Shown here: positions 14,882 through 23,662 of the stretch, piece by piece | How the letters are laid out: each line of letters opens with the position of its first letter | Numbering within the stretch: position 1 is the stretch's first letter | The notes under the pieces: model-generated | Told to the model about the DNA's origin: nothing | The model's input: the letters and a program-made list of their open reading frames with translations, nothing else | Databases searched by the model: none | Position numbers and translations under genes: made by a program | NCBI RefSeq assembly: GCF_036906915.1 | Contig: NZ_JBAKHX010000038.1 | Coordinates: forward strand, 15,653-79,652 | DNA: 64,000 nt | Direction of reading: 5' to 3' | From: Phytohabitans sp036906915 | GTDB taxonomy: Bacteria > Actinomycetota > Actinomycetes > Mycobacteriales > Micromonosporaceae

Positions 14882-14954
14882 TTCGGCGTCAACCGCCGCC
14901 GCGCCAGCCGATTGGGGTTGGGCGGGTATCGCACATCGCAAGGAGGAGACCGAG

Positions 14955-15665
14955 ATGGCCGTAGCGAAGAAGGCCACTAGCACATCGGCCGCGAAACGCG
15001 CGGCTGCCAAGAGCACCACGACGGCGGTCGAAGCGCCGGCTGCCGTAACAACCGAGACCGACGCCGCGCCGAAGACCACGGTGGCGGCGACGAAGACCAC
15101 CGCGCGGAAGACCGTCACGAGCAAGGCCGCCGCGAAGAAGGCGCCCGCGAAGCGGGCCACCGCCAGCAAGGCCACCACCACGGCCAAGAAGGCACCCGCC
15201 AAGAAGGCAGCCGCGAAGAAGACTGCTCCGGCTTCCCGCACCACGGCGAAGAAGGCACCGGCGCGTAAGTCGACGACGTCAAAGGCGACGACCACTCGCA
15301 AGGCGACGGCGGCGAAGAAGACGACCGCGAAGGCGACCACTGCCAAGCGCACGACGGCGGCGAAGAAGACGACTGCGGCGGCCAAGTCCACCGCGGCCAA
15401 GAAGACGACGACTGCGCGTAAGACGGCGACCGCTAAGAAGGCTCCCGCCAAGGCGGCGACCAAGGCCACGACGCGGCCGACCACGGCCAAGCGGACTACC
15501 GCCGCGAAGTCGACGGTAGCGAAGAAGGCACCCGCCAAGACGACTGCTAAAGCGGCGGCTAAGGCGACGTCGAGGTCGGCGCGTTCCACTGCGGCGAAGA
15601 CGGCGACCGCCGCCAAGAAGGCTCCGGCCCGCAAGGCGCCGGCGCGTAAGTCCGCCGCCCGCTGA
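14955..15665 (+). CDS. Histone H1-like Lys/Ala/Thr-rich protein
   Basis: A 236-residue, extremely basic low-complexity protein made of repeated KKAPAKKA, TAKKTT, KRTTAAK and ARKSTTSK units, resembling the tail of eukaryotic H1 and of actinobacterial HupB. Unlike HupB it has no N-terminal HU fold. It probably coats DNA or RNA in the nucleoid, binding through charge. AGGAGG (14941-14946) lies 8 nt before the ATG. The repetitive coding DNA uses aag/gcg/acc codons with little drift, which makes it prone to length change. Confidence 0.85.
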   Translation: MAVAKKATSTSAAKRAAAKSTTTAVEAPAAVTTETDAAPKTTVAATKTTARKTVTSKAAAKKAPAKRATASKATTTAKKAPAKKAAAKKTAPASRTTAKKAPARKSTTSKATTTRKATAAKKTTAKATTAKRTTAAKKTTAAAKSTAAKKTTTARKTATAKKAPAKAATKATTRPTTAKRTTAAKSTVAKKAPAKTTAKAAAKATSRSARSTAAKTATAAKKAPARKAPARKSAAR

Positions 15666-15698
15666 TTGAAATGGGCGCCAGGCTGGTATGAATGGCCC

Positions 15699-17117
15699 GT
15701 GGCCACACGACGCATCCTGGCGCCCAGCATCGACTTCGGTGCGCTGCGCCGTGAGTTGGAACTGCCCGAACAGTTTCCCCTCGCGGCGCAGCGGGAAGCC
15801 GACGAGTCCGCGGCGGCGACCGCGCTGCCGGCCGTCGACCACACCGACATTCCCTTCGTCACGATCGACCCGCCCACGTCGCGCGACCTCGACCAGGCGA
15901 TGTGCCTGCGGGAGCGCCCAGGCGGCGGATACCGGGTCCACTACGCGATAGCCGACGTCGCCGCGTACGTGCGGCCGGGCGGCGAGCTCGACGCCGAGAC
16001 GTGGCGCCGCGGGCAGACCGTGTACCTGCCGGACGGCAAGGTGCCGCTGCACCCGTACTCCCTGAGCGAAGACTCCGTGAGCCTGCTGCCCGGTGTCGAC
16101 CGGGCGGCCGTGGTGTGGACGGTGGACCTCGACGCCGATGGTTCCACTGTGGCCACACGCCTCGAACGCGCCAAGGTGCGCAGCCGCGCCAAGCTCGACT
16201 ACGCCGGCGTACAGGCCGACGCCGACGCGGGGCGGCTCGCCGAGCCGATCGCCGCACTGCCCACCCTCGGTGCTCTTCTCTTCGAGCGCGGGTTGGAACG
16301 CGGCGCCATCAGCCTGCCGCTGCCCGAGCAGGACATCGAGCCAGACGGTGACGGTTGGCGGCTCGTCCTGCGGGCGCCACACGCCGTCGAGGAGTACAAC
16401 GCCCAGATCTCCCTGCTGACCGGGATGGCGGCTGCCAGCATCATGCTGACCGGCGGCGTGGGCCTGCTGCGCACCATGCCCGCCCCGCGATCCGAGTCGG
16501 TGGGACGGCTGCGCGGCGCCGCGACCGCGCTCGGCGTCGAATGGCCCGACGGCCAGCCGGTCGGTCGGGTGGTCGCCTCCGTCGACCCCGCCGACCCGCG
16601 TGCCGCCGCCTTCCTCGACCACGCCGCCGAGTTGATGCGTGGGGCCGGGTACACGGCCTTCGACGGCAAGGCGCCCGACGATCCGGGGCACGGCGCGGTC
16701 GCCGCCCCGTACGCCCACGTCACCGCGCCGCTGCGCCGCCTGGCCGACCGGTACGCGACCGAGGTGTGCCTGGCCCTGTACGCCGGGGTCGAGGTGCCCG
16801 ACTGGGCGCGCGAGGCGCTGCCCCGGCTGCCCGAGGTGATGTCGGACACCGACCGGGTCGCGTCGACGGCCGAGCGTGGTGCCGTCGACCTCACCGAGGC
16901 CGTGCTGCTGGCCGGTCGGGTCGGCGAGGAGTTCGGCGCTGCGGTCCTCGACGTCGACGATCGGCCGAAGAAGGTGCCCGGCGGCCTGATCGCGCTCGAT
17001 GAGCCGCCCGTGCGGGCCCGCTGCGAGGGTGACCTGCCGCTCGGTGAGCGGATCCGGGTGCGGCTGGTCACCGCCGACCCGGCGCAGCGCCGGGTGCTCT
17101 TCGCGCGAACGGGGTGA
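15699..17117 (+). CDS. RNB-domain ribonuclease (RNase II/R family, short actinobacterial type)
   Basis: A 472-residue exoribonuclease-like protein lacking the usual cold-shock and S1 domains on both sides. The RNB active-site motif reads TID57PPTSRD63LD65Q66A. Relative to E. coli RNase II (D201, D207, D209, D210, recalled) the last aspartate is replaced by Gln, which I believe is common in this actinobacterial subgroup. Other RNB landmarks: YAIADVAAYV, GQTVYLPDGKVPLHP, SLLPGVDR, HAVEEYNAQISLLTG and YAHVTAPLRRLADRY. It probably degrades RNA 3' to 5'. GTG 15699 follows TATGAAT by 5 nt with no ribosome site, so the mRNA may be leaderless. Confidence 0.87.
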   Translation: MATRRILAPSIDFGALRRELELPEQFPLAAQREADESAAATALPAVDHTDIPFVTIDPPTSRDLDQAMCLRERPGGGYRVHYAIADVAAYVRPGGELDAETWRRGQTVYLPDGKVPLHPYSLSEDSVSLLPGVDRAAVVWTVDLDADGSTVATRLERAKVRSRAKLDYAGVQADADAGRLAEPIAALPTLGALLFERGLERGAISLPLPEQDIEPDGDGWRLVLRAPHAVEEYNAQISLLTGMAAASIMLTGGVGLLRTMPAPRSESVGRLRGAATALGVEWPDGQPVGRVVASVDPADPRAAAFLDHAAELMRGAGYTAFDGKAPDDPGHGAVAAPYAHVTAPLRRLADRYATEVCLALYAGVEVPDWAREALPRLPEVMSDTDRVASTAERGAVDLTEAVLLAGRVGEEFGAAVLDVDDRPKKVPGGLIALDEPPVRARCEGDLPLGERIRVRLVTADPAQRRVLFARTG

Positions 17118-17159
17118 ACGTCACATCGCGGGATGCCGCGGCGGTGGCAGGATCTGGGC

Positions 17160-17852
17160 ATGGCATTTGACGCGAGCGCCCTGCCCGACGTGTCCGGCCG
17201 CACCGTCGGCATCATCGGCGGTACCGGCGACCAGGGGCGCGGGCTGGCGTACCGGTTCGCGCGGGCCGGGCATCCGGTGGTCATCGGCAGCCGGTCGGCC
17301 GAGCGCGCGGCCCAGGCGGCAGCCGAGATCGGCGCCCTGCCCGGCGTGGCCGCCGCGCCGAGCGGCGCGGCCAACGACGAGGCCGCCCACCGGTCCGACA
17401 TCGTGGTGATCGCGGTGCCGTGGGACGGGCACGCGGCCACCGTTGCGGCGCTCCGCGAGCCGCTCGCCGGCAAGCTCGTCGTCGACTGCGTCAACCCGCT
17501 GGGCTTCGACAAGCAGGGCCCGTACGCGCTGCCGGTCCCCGAGGGCAGCGCGGTGCAGCAGTGCGCGGCGCTGCTGCCCGAGTCGACCGTATGCGGCGCC
17601 TTCCATCACGTGAGCGCGCCGCTGCTGGCCGATCCCGAGGTCGAGCGGATCGACCTCGACGTGCTGATCTGCGGTGAAGACCGGGAGGCGATCGCGACGG
17701 TGGCGGCGCTGGCGGGGCGCATCCCGGGCATGCGCGGCATCTACGCCGGGCGGCTGCGCAACGCGCACCAGGTGGAGGCGCTCACCGCCAACCTGATCGC
17801 CATCAACAAGCGCTACAAGGCCCACGCCGGCATCCGCGTGACAGATCTCTAG
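17160..17852 (+). CDS. npdG: NADPH-dependent F420 reductase
   Basis: A 230-residue Rossmann-fold enzyme that exchanges hydride between NADP(H) and coenzyme F420. The dinucleotide-binding motif VGIIGGTGDQGRGLAYRFA (res 16-34) is followed by VVIGSRSAERA, where the basic residues select NADP. Further on are VVIAVPWDGHAATV, LVVDCVNPLGF, VCGAFHHVSAPLL and the C-terminal NAHQVEALTANLIAINKRYKAHAG (split). Length matches the family. It is the last gene before a palindromic repeat and faces panB. Confidence 0.92.
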   Translation: MAFDASALPDVSGRTVGIIGGTGDQGRGLAYRFARAGHPVVIGSRSAERAAQAAAEIGALPGVAAAPSGAANDEAAHRSDIVVIAVPWDGHAATVAALREPLAGKLVVDCVNPLGFDKQGPYALPVPEGSAVQQCAALLPESTVCGAFHHVSAPLLADPEVERIDLDVLICGEDREAIATVAALAGRIPGMRGIYAGRLRNAHQVEALTANLIAINKRYKAHAGIRVTDL

Positions 17853-17891
17853 CCGCCGGCGCATCGCCGCGCCGATCAAGGAAGATCGCAG

Positions 17892-17950
17892 CGATCAAGG
17901 GCAAATGCACGTGGATTAGAGATCCAACCACGTGCATTTGCCCTTGATCG
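17892..17950. repeat. Palindromic intergenic repeat, copy 1
   Basis: A perfect 23-bp inverted repeat: left arm 17892-17914 (CGATCAAGGGCAAATGCACG then TGG), 13-nt loop 17915-17927 (attagagatccaa), right arm 17928-17950. A half element GATCAAG precedes it at 17875-17881. It sits between the convergent npdG and panB genes and may act as a bidirectional terminator. A second copy is at 53445-53505. Confidence 0.9.
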
Positions 17951-17991
17951 GCGAAAGGGCGGGGTGGGGCGGCGGTGGGACGCCGGTGGGA

Positions 17992-18822
17992 CTAGTGGAA
18001 GGCGTGTTCGGGGGCGGGGAATTCCCCGCCGCGGACCTCTTCCGCGAAGCGTTGGGTGGCCTCGGTGAGCGCGCCCGCAAGGTCGGCGTACCGCTTGACG
18101 AAACGGGGCGCCTTGCCCGTGCGCAGGCCGGCCATGTCTTGCCAGACCAGCACCTGCGCGTCGGTGTCCGGCCCGGCGCCGATGCCGACCGTCGGGATCG
18201 GCAGGTCATGCGTGATTCGCTTGGCGACCTCGCTGGTCACCATCTCCAGTACGACCGCGAAGGCGCCCGCCTCTGTTACGGCGTGCGCGTCGGCGATGAC
18301 GTCTTCGGCGGCGTCGCCGCGGCCCTGTACCCGGTAGCCGCCGATCTGGTGCTCGCTCTGCGGCGTGAATCCGACGTGCGCCATGACCGGGATGCCCGCG
18401 CCGGTGATCGCGGCGATCTGGTCGGCGACCCGCCGGCCGCCTTCGAGCTTGACGGCGTGACAGCCGCCTTCCTTCATGAATCGCACCGCGGTGCGCAGCG
18501 CCTGGGTCGGGCCTTCCTCGTACGACCCGAACGGCAGGTCACCGACCACCAGGGTGTGCTTGGTGGCGCGGACCACGGCGCGGACCAGCGGCAGCAGGTC
18601 GTCGACCGTCACCGGCACGGTGGTCTCGTAGCCGAACACGTTGTTGGCCGCCGAGTCGCCGACCAGCAGAACGGGGATGCCCGCCTGGTCGAAGATGGCG
18701 GCGGTGTACTGGTCGTACGAGGTCAGCATCGGCCAGCGCTCACCACGCTGCTTGGCCGCGATCAGGTCGCGCGTGCGTACCCGTCGGGTGGCAGGGCCGC
18801 CGTAAAGGGCCGGCTCAGACAT
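17992..18822 (-). CDS. panB: Ketopantoate hydroxymethyltransferase
   Basis: A 276-residue TIM-barrel enzyme that transfers a hydroxymethyl group from methylene-tetrahydrofolate to 2-oxoisovalerate, the first committed step of pantothenate synthesis. Family motifs are complete: MLTSYDQYTAAIFDQAGIPV (metal-binding D), LLVGDSAANNVFGYETT, VVGDLPFGSYEEGP, AVKLEGG, GIPVMAHVGFTPQS and IGIGAGPDTDAQVLVWQDM. ATG 18822 has GAGAGGAG at ribosome-site distance; the 24-codon N-terminal extension is rejected. Confidence 0.96.
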   Translation of the reverse strand: MSEPALYGGPATRRVRTRDLIAAKQRGERWPMLTSYDQYTAAIFDQAGIPVLLVGDSAANNVFGYETTVPVTVDDLLPLVRAVVRATKHTLVVGDLPFGSYEEGPTQALRTAVRFMKEGGCHAVKLEGGRRVADQIAAITGAGIPVMAHVGFTPQSEHQIGGYRVQGRGDAAEDVIADAHAVTEAGAFAVVLEMVTSEVAKRITHDLPIPTVGIGAGPDTDAQVLVWQDMAGLRTGKAPRFVKRYADLAGALTEATQRFAEEVRGGEFPAPEHAFH

Positions 18823-18931
18823 CGTCGTCTCCTCTCGCCTCGAGGCCGCCCTCGCGGTCCCCGGGTTCTGGAGCAAGCGTCCCACCGGCCCCACCGACCC
18901 CGTCAGGTGTTAGTGGAACATTTCACACTCG

Positions 18932-20650
18932 TTACGCTGGCCGCTCGCGCCACCGGTTCGTGATCGGCAGGCGGCGGTCGCGGCCGAACGCCTTGATCGA
19001 GATTTTGGTGCCGGGCGCGGACTGGCGGCGCTTGTACTCGGCGACGTCGACCATGCGAAGCGTCCGGTCGACGACCGCGGGGTCGTGCCCCTCGGCGACC
19101 AGCTCGTCGCGGCCGAGGTCGCCGTCGACGTACCCGGCGAGGATCGCGTCGAGCTCGTCGTAGTCGGGCAGCGAGTCGGTGTCGAGCTGGCCGGGTCGCA
19201 GCTCGGCGCTCGGCGGCTTTGTGATCGAGCTCTCCGGGATCGGCGGCTCGGTGCCGCGCCGCTCGGCCTCCTCGTCGCGCCAGCGGGCGAGCTTCCAGAC
19301 GAGGGTCTTCGGCACGTCCTTGAGCGGGTTGAAGCCGCCGACCGAGTCACCATACAAAGTGGAGTATCCGACGGCCAGCTCGCTCTTGTTGCCCGTGGTG
19401 AGCACTAGGTGGCCCTCCTGGTTGGACAGTGCCATGAGGATGACACCGCGCACGCGTGCCTGGAGGTTTTCGACGGCGAGACCCGAGAGCGACATGTTGG
19501 CGAGGAACGCGTCGACCATCGGCTGGATCGGCTCGATCCGGTAGTCGAGGCCGGTGCGCTTGGCGAGTTCGGCCGCGTCGTCCCGGGAGTGCCCCGACGA
19601 GTGCTGACTGGGCATCGAGACGCCGACGACCCTGTCCGAGCCGAGCGCGTCGACCGCGATCGCCGCGACGACGGACGAGTCGATGCCGCCGGAGAGGCCG
19701 AGCACCACCGAGCGGAAGCCGTTCTTCTCCACGTAGTCGCGCAGGCCGAGCACCAGCGCGCGCCACACCTCGGCCTCGTCGGTGACGCGGTCGGCGATGC
19801 CACCCTCCACAAGGGAGGCCGGTGCCGGCGGCGAGGAAGGAACCTCGACGCGTCGCACGGACATCTCGCCGAGGTCGCCGGTGGGTGCGTCCGGCACCGC
19901 CGGGGGCACGTCGAGGTCGTGGATCATCAGGTGCTCGGCGAACTGCGGCGCGCGGGCGAGCAGGGCGCCGTCGGCGGCCACCACGATCGAATCGCCGTCG
20001 AAGACCAGCTCGTCCTGGCCGCCGACCATGTTGACGTACGCGATAGCCGCGCCCGCCTCGACGGCCCGGCGCTGGACGAGCGACAGCCGCACGTCGTCCT
20101 TGTTCAGCTCGTACGGCGAGCCGTTGATGTTGACGACCAGGCCGACCCGCGCCTGCCCCGCCACCGCGAACGGTCCACCGGCCTGCCAGATGTCCTCGCA
20201 GATGGTGAGCGCGACGTCGACGCCGGCCAGCCGGATGACGGTGAGCGTGTCGCCCGGCTCGAAGTACCGGTCTTCGTCGAAGACCCCGTAGTTTGGCAGG
20301 TGGTGCTTGTAGTACGTGGTGAGCACCTCGCCGCGATGCAGAACGGCCAGCGCGTTGCGTGGCCCTCCGTCGGCGTCGAGGTAGCCGACGACGACCGGCA
20401 GGTCGCCCAGCCCATCGGCGGCGAGGTCGGCGGCGAGGTCGCGCAGCGCCGCCGTGGACGCCGCGACGAACGACGCGCGGAACACGAGGTCTTCGACCGG
20501 GTACCCGGTCAGCATCATCTCGGGGAACGCCACGAACTGGGCGCCTGAGTCGGCCGCGGCGCGGCTCCACTCCCGCACCGCGGCGGCGTTGCCGGCCAGA
20601 TCGCCGACGGTCGGGTTTACCTGGGCGAGGGCGATGCGCATAGTCGGCAT
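18932..20650 (-). CDS. nadE: Glutamine-dependent NAD+ synthetase
   Basis: A 572-residue two-domain enzyme that makes NAD+ from deamido-NAD+, ATP and glutamine. The N-terminal nitrilase-type glutaminase has the Glu-Lys-Cys triad in FPEMMLTGYP (E44), YYKHHLPNYGVFDE and LTICEDIW. The C-terminal synthetase has the PP-loop LSGGIDSS (~res 320), followed by MPSQHSS and TGNKSELAVGYSTLYGD. ATG 20650 (MPTMRIALAQVN) is chosen because I recall an MPT N-terminus in relatives. ATG 20641 is possible and is better spaced from GGAG. The start lies inside the 3' end of the upstream membrane-protein gene. Confidence 0.94.
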   Translation of the reverse strand: MPTMRIALAQVNPTVGDLAGNAAAVREWSRAAADSGAQFVAFPEMMLTGYPVEDLVFRASFVAASTAALRDLAADLAADGLGDLPVVVGYLDADGGPRNALAVLHRGEVLTTYYKHHLPNYGVFDEDRYFEPGDTLTVIRLAGVDVALTICEDIWQAGGPFAVAGQARVGLVVNINGSPYELNKDDVRLSLVQRRAVEAGAAIAYVNMVGGQDELVFDGDSIVVAADGALLARAPQFAEHLMIHDLDVPPAVPDAPTGDLGEMSVRRVEVPSSPPAPASLVEGGIADRVTDEAEVWRALVLGLRDYVEKNGFRSVVLGLSGGIDSSVVAAIAVDALGSDRVVGVSMPSQHSSGHSRDDAAELAKRTGLDYRIEPIQPMVDAFLANMSLSGLAVENLQARVRGVILMALSNQEGHLVLTTGNKSELAVGYSTLYGDSVGGFNPLKDVPKTLVWKLARWRDEEAERRGTEPPIPESSITKPPSAELRPGQLDTDSLPDYDELDAILAGYVDGDLGRDELVAEGHDPAVVDRTLRMVDVAEYKRRQSAPGTKISIKAFGRDRRLPITNRWRERPA

Positions 20651-21381
20651 GTCTCCATCTTCCCCGGTGAGGCGGGCCACTGTGCCAGCGGCTGGGCGCG
20701 GTCGAGCGCACGGCGCAGCGTGTCCGCCACGTCATCGGGGTCTACCGCGCCGGCGGGGCCGAGGTGGCGCAGAACCGACAGCAAGGCACCCACGCGACCG
20801 ACCGCGAGGTACCCGTCGCGCGTGCCACTCTCGCCGCGGGCGGTGACGCGCACCGCGTACGCATCGTCACCGACCCGGCGCAGCACCATCTCGCGCAGGT
20901 GAACGCGGACGGCGGTACCGTCGTCGAGTCGCGCGTCGAACTCGGGGCAGGCCCCCGACGCGGCGCGGAGTTCGCCGAAGGCGCGCTCCGCGCCGTCCGG
21001 TCCGAACAGCGTGAGCGCCTGGCGCAGCAGCGTGCCGTCGTGGCGGCCGGCGAAGTCGCCGAGCGCGCGGTCGGCGGCCCGGTCCCGCGTGACGTCCCAC
21101 GGGCGCTCGAAGAGCGCCCGGCAGCGCTCCCGCCGGTCAGGGCCGGACGCCGTCCGGGGCGCCGACGTCTCGCGGTAGCCCTCCGGCAGGTCGGTGGCCG
21201 CGAGCAGCGCTTCGCGCAGCTCCGGCTGGGTCGCGGTGAGGGGGCCGAGCCGCGGGGACGGCGTGGGGTCCGCGGCCCGCCCATCGGTCACCCTGACGTG
21301 CACGACACCAGCCAGCACCAGGACAGCGGCCAGCAGCCCGCCCAGCGTCAGGCCGCCCAGGATCACGCGGCTGCGTACCAT
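20617..21381 (-). CDS. Membrane-anchored extracytoplasmic protein of unknown function
   Basis: A 254-residue protein with a single N-terminal hydrophobic segment at ~8-27 (VILGGLTLGGLLAAVLVLAG) behind a short positively charged start. The rest (~210 residues) is probably outside the membrane. It contains LREALLAATDLPEGYRET, which resembles the sensor-type modules of actinobacterial lipoproteins and PknH-like domains, and paired cysteines (C in RERCRALF and GACPEFD). No enzymatic motif is recognised. GGGAGGGG precedes the ATG. Its last 34 bases overlap the nadE start, so the two are likely co-translated. Confidence 0.7.
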   Translation of the reverse strand: MVRSRVILGGLTLGGLLAAVLVLAGVVHVRVTDGRAADPTPSPRLGPLTATQPELREALLAATDLPEGYRETSAPRTASGPDRRERCRALFERPWDVTRDRAADRALGDFAGRHDGTLLRQALTLFGPDGAERAFGELRAASGACPEFDARLDDGTAVRVHLREMVLRRVGDDAYAVRVTARGESGTRDGYLAVGRVGALLSVLRHLGPAGAVDPDDVADTLRRALDRAQPLAQWPASPGKMETCRLCASPSPR

Positions 21382-21472
21382 GAATTGTCCCCTCCCGGTC
21401 TGTTTTGTATCAACGGTGAGGAACCGGACAGAGTTGCGCCCAGCCCCGAGCCACGCGCCGTTCGGCGTTGCC

Positions 21473-21488
21473 GTAACGTCGGCGTAAC
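21473..21488 (+). promoter_or_regulatory. Two GTAAC half-sites upstream of glnA2
   Basis: GTAAC (21473-21477) and GTAAC (21484-21488) are separated by six bases, giving the 11-bp phasing of GlnR-type half-sites. The second half-site is GTAAC rather than the usual GAAAC. They lie 63 nt before the glnA2 start. Tentative. Confidence 0.35.
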
Positions 21489-21550
21489 GGGGTGGGGGGA
21501 GACTCCGGTACAGCTCAGCGACCGCGTCACCGCGTCACAAGGGGTTAGCA

Positions 21551-22903
21551 GTGGACCGTCAGCAGGAGTTCGTGCTCCGCACGCTCGAAGAGCGCGACAT
21601 CCGGTTCGTCCGGTTGTGGTTCACCGACGTGCTGGGCACGCTCAAGAGCGTCTCGGTGGCGCCGGCCGAGCTTGAGGCCGCGTTCGAGGAGGGCATCGGG
21701 TTCGACGGCTCGGCGATCGAGGGCTTCGCCCGGGTCTTCGAGTCCGACATGATCGCTATGCCCGACCCGACCACCTTCCAGGTGTTCCCGTTCGAGGGTG
21801 GGGTCAGCGGCGAGAGCGCCAGGATGTTCTGCGACATCCTGCTGCCCGATGGCAGCCCGTCCTGGGCCGACCCGCGCCACGTGCTGCGCCGGGCGCTGTC
21901 CAAGGCGGCCGAGAAGGGCTTCACCTTCTACACCCACCCCGAGATCGAGTTCTTCCTGCTGGAAAACGGCCCCGCCGACGGCTCGCTGCCGACGCCGGTC
22001 GACGCCGGCGGTTACTTCGACCACACCACGCACGCGGTCGCGCGCGACTTCCGGCGTCAGGCCGTGCTCGCGCTGGAGCGGATCGGCATCTCGGTCGAGT
22101 TCAGCCACCACGAGGTCGCGCCCGGCCAGCAGGAGATCGACCTGCGGTACGCGGACGCGCTCACCACGGCCGACAACATCATGACCTTCCGGCACGTGGT
22201 CAAGGAGGTCGCGCTCTCACACGGCGTGCGCGCCACGTTCATGCCGAAGCCGTTCACCGACCAGCCGGGCAGCGGCATGCACACCCACCTGTCGCTGTTC
22301 GAGGGCGAGCGCAACGCGTTCCACGACGCCAGCGACTCGATGAAGCTGTCGAAGGTGGCCAGGGCGTTCATCGCCGGCCTCCTGGTGCACGCCCGGGAGT
22401 ACACGGCGGTCACCAACCAGTGGGTCAACTCGTACAAGCGGCTCTTCCCGCAGGCCCTGCCCGACCGGATCACCGAGTCGCCGGCCTACGTCTGCTGGGG
22501 GCACCTCAACCGGTCCGCGCTGGTGCGCGTGCCGGCGTACGGCAAGCCCAACTCCGCGCGGGTCGAGGTCCGCTCGCTGGATTCGGCCGCCAACCCCTAC
22601 CTGGCCTTCGCGGTCATGCTCGGCGCCGGCCTGAAGGGCATCGAGGAGGGGTACGAGCTGCCGGCGGGTGCCGAGGACGACGTGTGGGCGCTGTCCGTCG
22701 CCGAGCGCAAGGCGATGGGGTACGAGGCGCTGCCCGAAAACCTCTCGGAGGCTATTGACGTGATGGCCGGTTCCGAGCTGATCGCCGAGGTGCTGGGCGA
22801 GCACGTCTTCGACTTCTTCCTGCGCAACAAGCGGGCCGAGTGGGAGCAGTACCGCCGCGAGGTCACCCCGTACGAGCGCCAGCGGTACCTGGGCGCGCTC
22901 TAG
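21551..22903 (+). CDS. glnA2: Glutamine synthetase type I, GlnA2-like
   Basis: A 450-residue GSI-alpha-like enzyme, shorter than the 474-residue GlnA encoded at 34-35.6 kb and equivalent to M. tuberculosis Rv2222c. GS signatures: DVLGTLKSV, FDGSAIEGF, EIEFFLLE, SHHEVAPGQQEIDLRY, PKPFTDQPGSGMHTH and NSARVEVRSLDSAANPYLAF. The adenylylation motif NLYDLP is absent (the region reads EGYELPAGAEDDVWAL), so GlnE should not control it. GTG 21551 follows AAGGGG by 7 nt. GlnA2-type proteins in Streptomyces act in polyamine glutamylation (recalled); a similar role here is possible. Confidence 0.92.
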   Translation: MDRQQEFVLRTLEERDIRFVRLWFTDVLGTLKSVSVAPAELEAAFEEGIGFDGSAIEGFARVFESDMIAMPDPTTFQVFPFEGGVSGESARMFCDILLPDGSPSWADPRHVLRRALSKAAEKGFTFYTHPEIEFFLLENGPADGSLPTPVDAGGYFDHTTHAVARDFRRQAVLALERIGISVEFSHHEVAPGQQEIDLRYADALTTADNIMTFRHVVKEVALSHGVRATFMPKPFTDQPGSGMHTHLSLFEGERNAFHDASDSMKLSKVARAFIAGLLVHAREYTAVTNQWVNSYKRLFPQALPDRITESPAYVCWGHLNRSALVRVPAYGKPNSARVEVRSLDSAANPYLAFAVMLGAGLKGIEEGYELPAGAEDDVWALSVAERKAMGYEALPENLSEAIDVMAGSELIAEVLGEHVFDFFLRNKRAEWEQYRREVTPYERQRYLGAL

Positions 22904-22914
22904 ATCGCACATGA

Positions 22915-22963
22915 CGGTGCCGCTCGCCAGCACCGCGGGGGACGGGCGTGGCGAGCGGCACCG
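22915..22963. terminator. 15-bp hairpin between convergent glnA2 and the secreted-protein gene
   Basis: CGGTGCCGCTCGCCA (22915-22929) pairs perfectly with TGGCGAGCGGCACCG (22949-22963) across a 19-nt loop. It lies between two stop codons facing each other and is a probable bidirectional terminator. Confidence 0.65.
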
Positions 22964-22969
22964 GGCCTG

Positions 22970-23461
22970 TTAGCTGGTGGCGCTAGGTGACGGGGTGCCT
23001 GGTTTCTCGCCGCCACCACCCGGGCCACGTCCAGGGCCGCCCTTGCCGCCGCCGAAGCCGCCCAGCACACCGGCCTCGTACGCCTTGAGGATCGCGTCGG
23101 CCTGCTCCTGGGTGAGCTTGCCTTCCTTCACCGCGGCGTCGAGCCGGCTCTTCAGCTTGGCCTGCCGGTCGGCCTGGCTCTTCTCGGTGCCCTTCGGCTG
23201 GCCCTGCGGCTTCCGTTCCCCGCGTACCTTCTCGATGGCAGCGGTCACCTTGTCCTCCGAGATGCCCAACTCTGCCGCCAGGGCCCTGGCCAACTCGGCG
23301 TCGCGCTCGGCGCGCTGCTGCTTCCGGTCGGGCTGGCTGGTGGACGAGGAGCCGGAGCTGTCCTCCGCAAACGCCACGGTGGGTGCGGCGATCCCGACCG
23401 CGAGCACGCCCGCCGCGGCCAACCCGGCGAACATCGTCTTCTTGGATATCGGCCTGGACAT
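22970..23461 (-). CDS. Secreted helical protein with Gly-rich tail
   Basis: A 163-residue protein. Residues 1-32 form a Sec signal peptide (KKTMFAGLAAAGVLAVGIAAPTVAFA, split at ~20, cleavage at AFA-ED). The mature part is a charged helical region with two short hairpin motifs, ARALAAELGISEDKVTAAIE and LDAAVKEGKLTQEQADAILK, reminiscent of DUF2680-like repeats. It ends in a flexible tail GGFGGGKGGPGRGPGGGGEK. It is probably released or wall-associated. GGAGG lies 5 nt before the ATG. Function is unknown. Confidence 0.8.
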   Translation of the reverse strand: MSRPISKKTMFAGLAAAGVLAVGIAAPTVAFAEDSSGSSSTSQPDRKQQRAERDAELARALAAELGISEDKVTAAIEKVRGERKPQGQPKGTEKSQADRQAKLKSRLDAAVKEGKLTQEQADAILKAYEAGVLGGFGGGKGGPGRGPGGGGEKPGTPSPSATS

Positions 23462-23650
23462 CGAACCTCCGGACTAACTCAATGGGTGGGTACCCGATCG
23501 ACCATGAGCCGCCCGTCTGTAAGGGCCCCATGGCATTGCTGTCAGCGGCCTGACAATCCGGCTCTCACGTGGACGGATTGCGGTGATGAGCGTGCTTCGT
23601 CACCAGCGCGGGCATAGGAAACACCGATGGACTGACTCGTACATGTGTCG

Positions 23651-23656
23651 TAACGT
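23651..23656 (+). promoter_or_regulatory. -10 box, leaderless start of WYL regulator
   Basis: TAACGT, 6 nt before ATG 23663. No ribosome site is present. Confidence 0.5.
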
Positions 23657-23662
23657 CGGTCT

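Noticed and set aside
14955..15665. HupB (HU plus basic tail)
   Set aside because: No HU fold at the N-terminus; the protein is basic repeat from residue ~4 on.
17892..17950. Palindrome considered as phage attachment site or transposon end
   Set aside because: No integrase, transposase or target duplication nearby; a second copy exists at a similar convergent-gene site.
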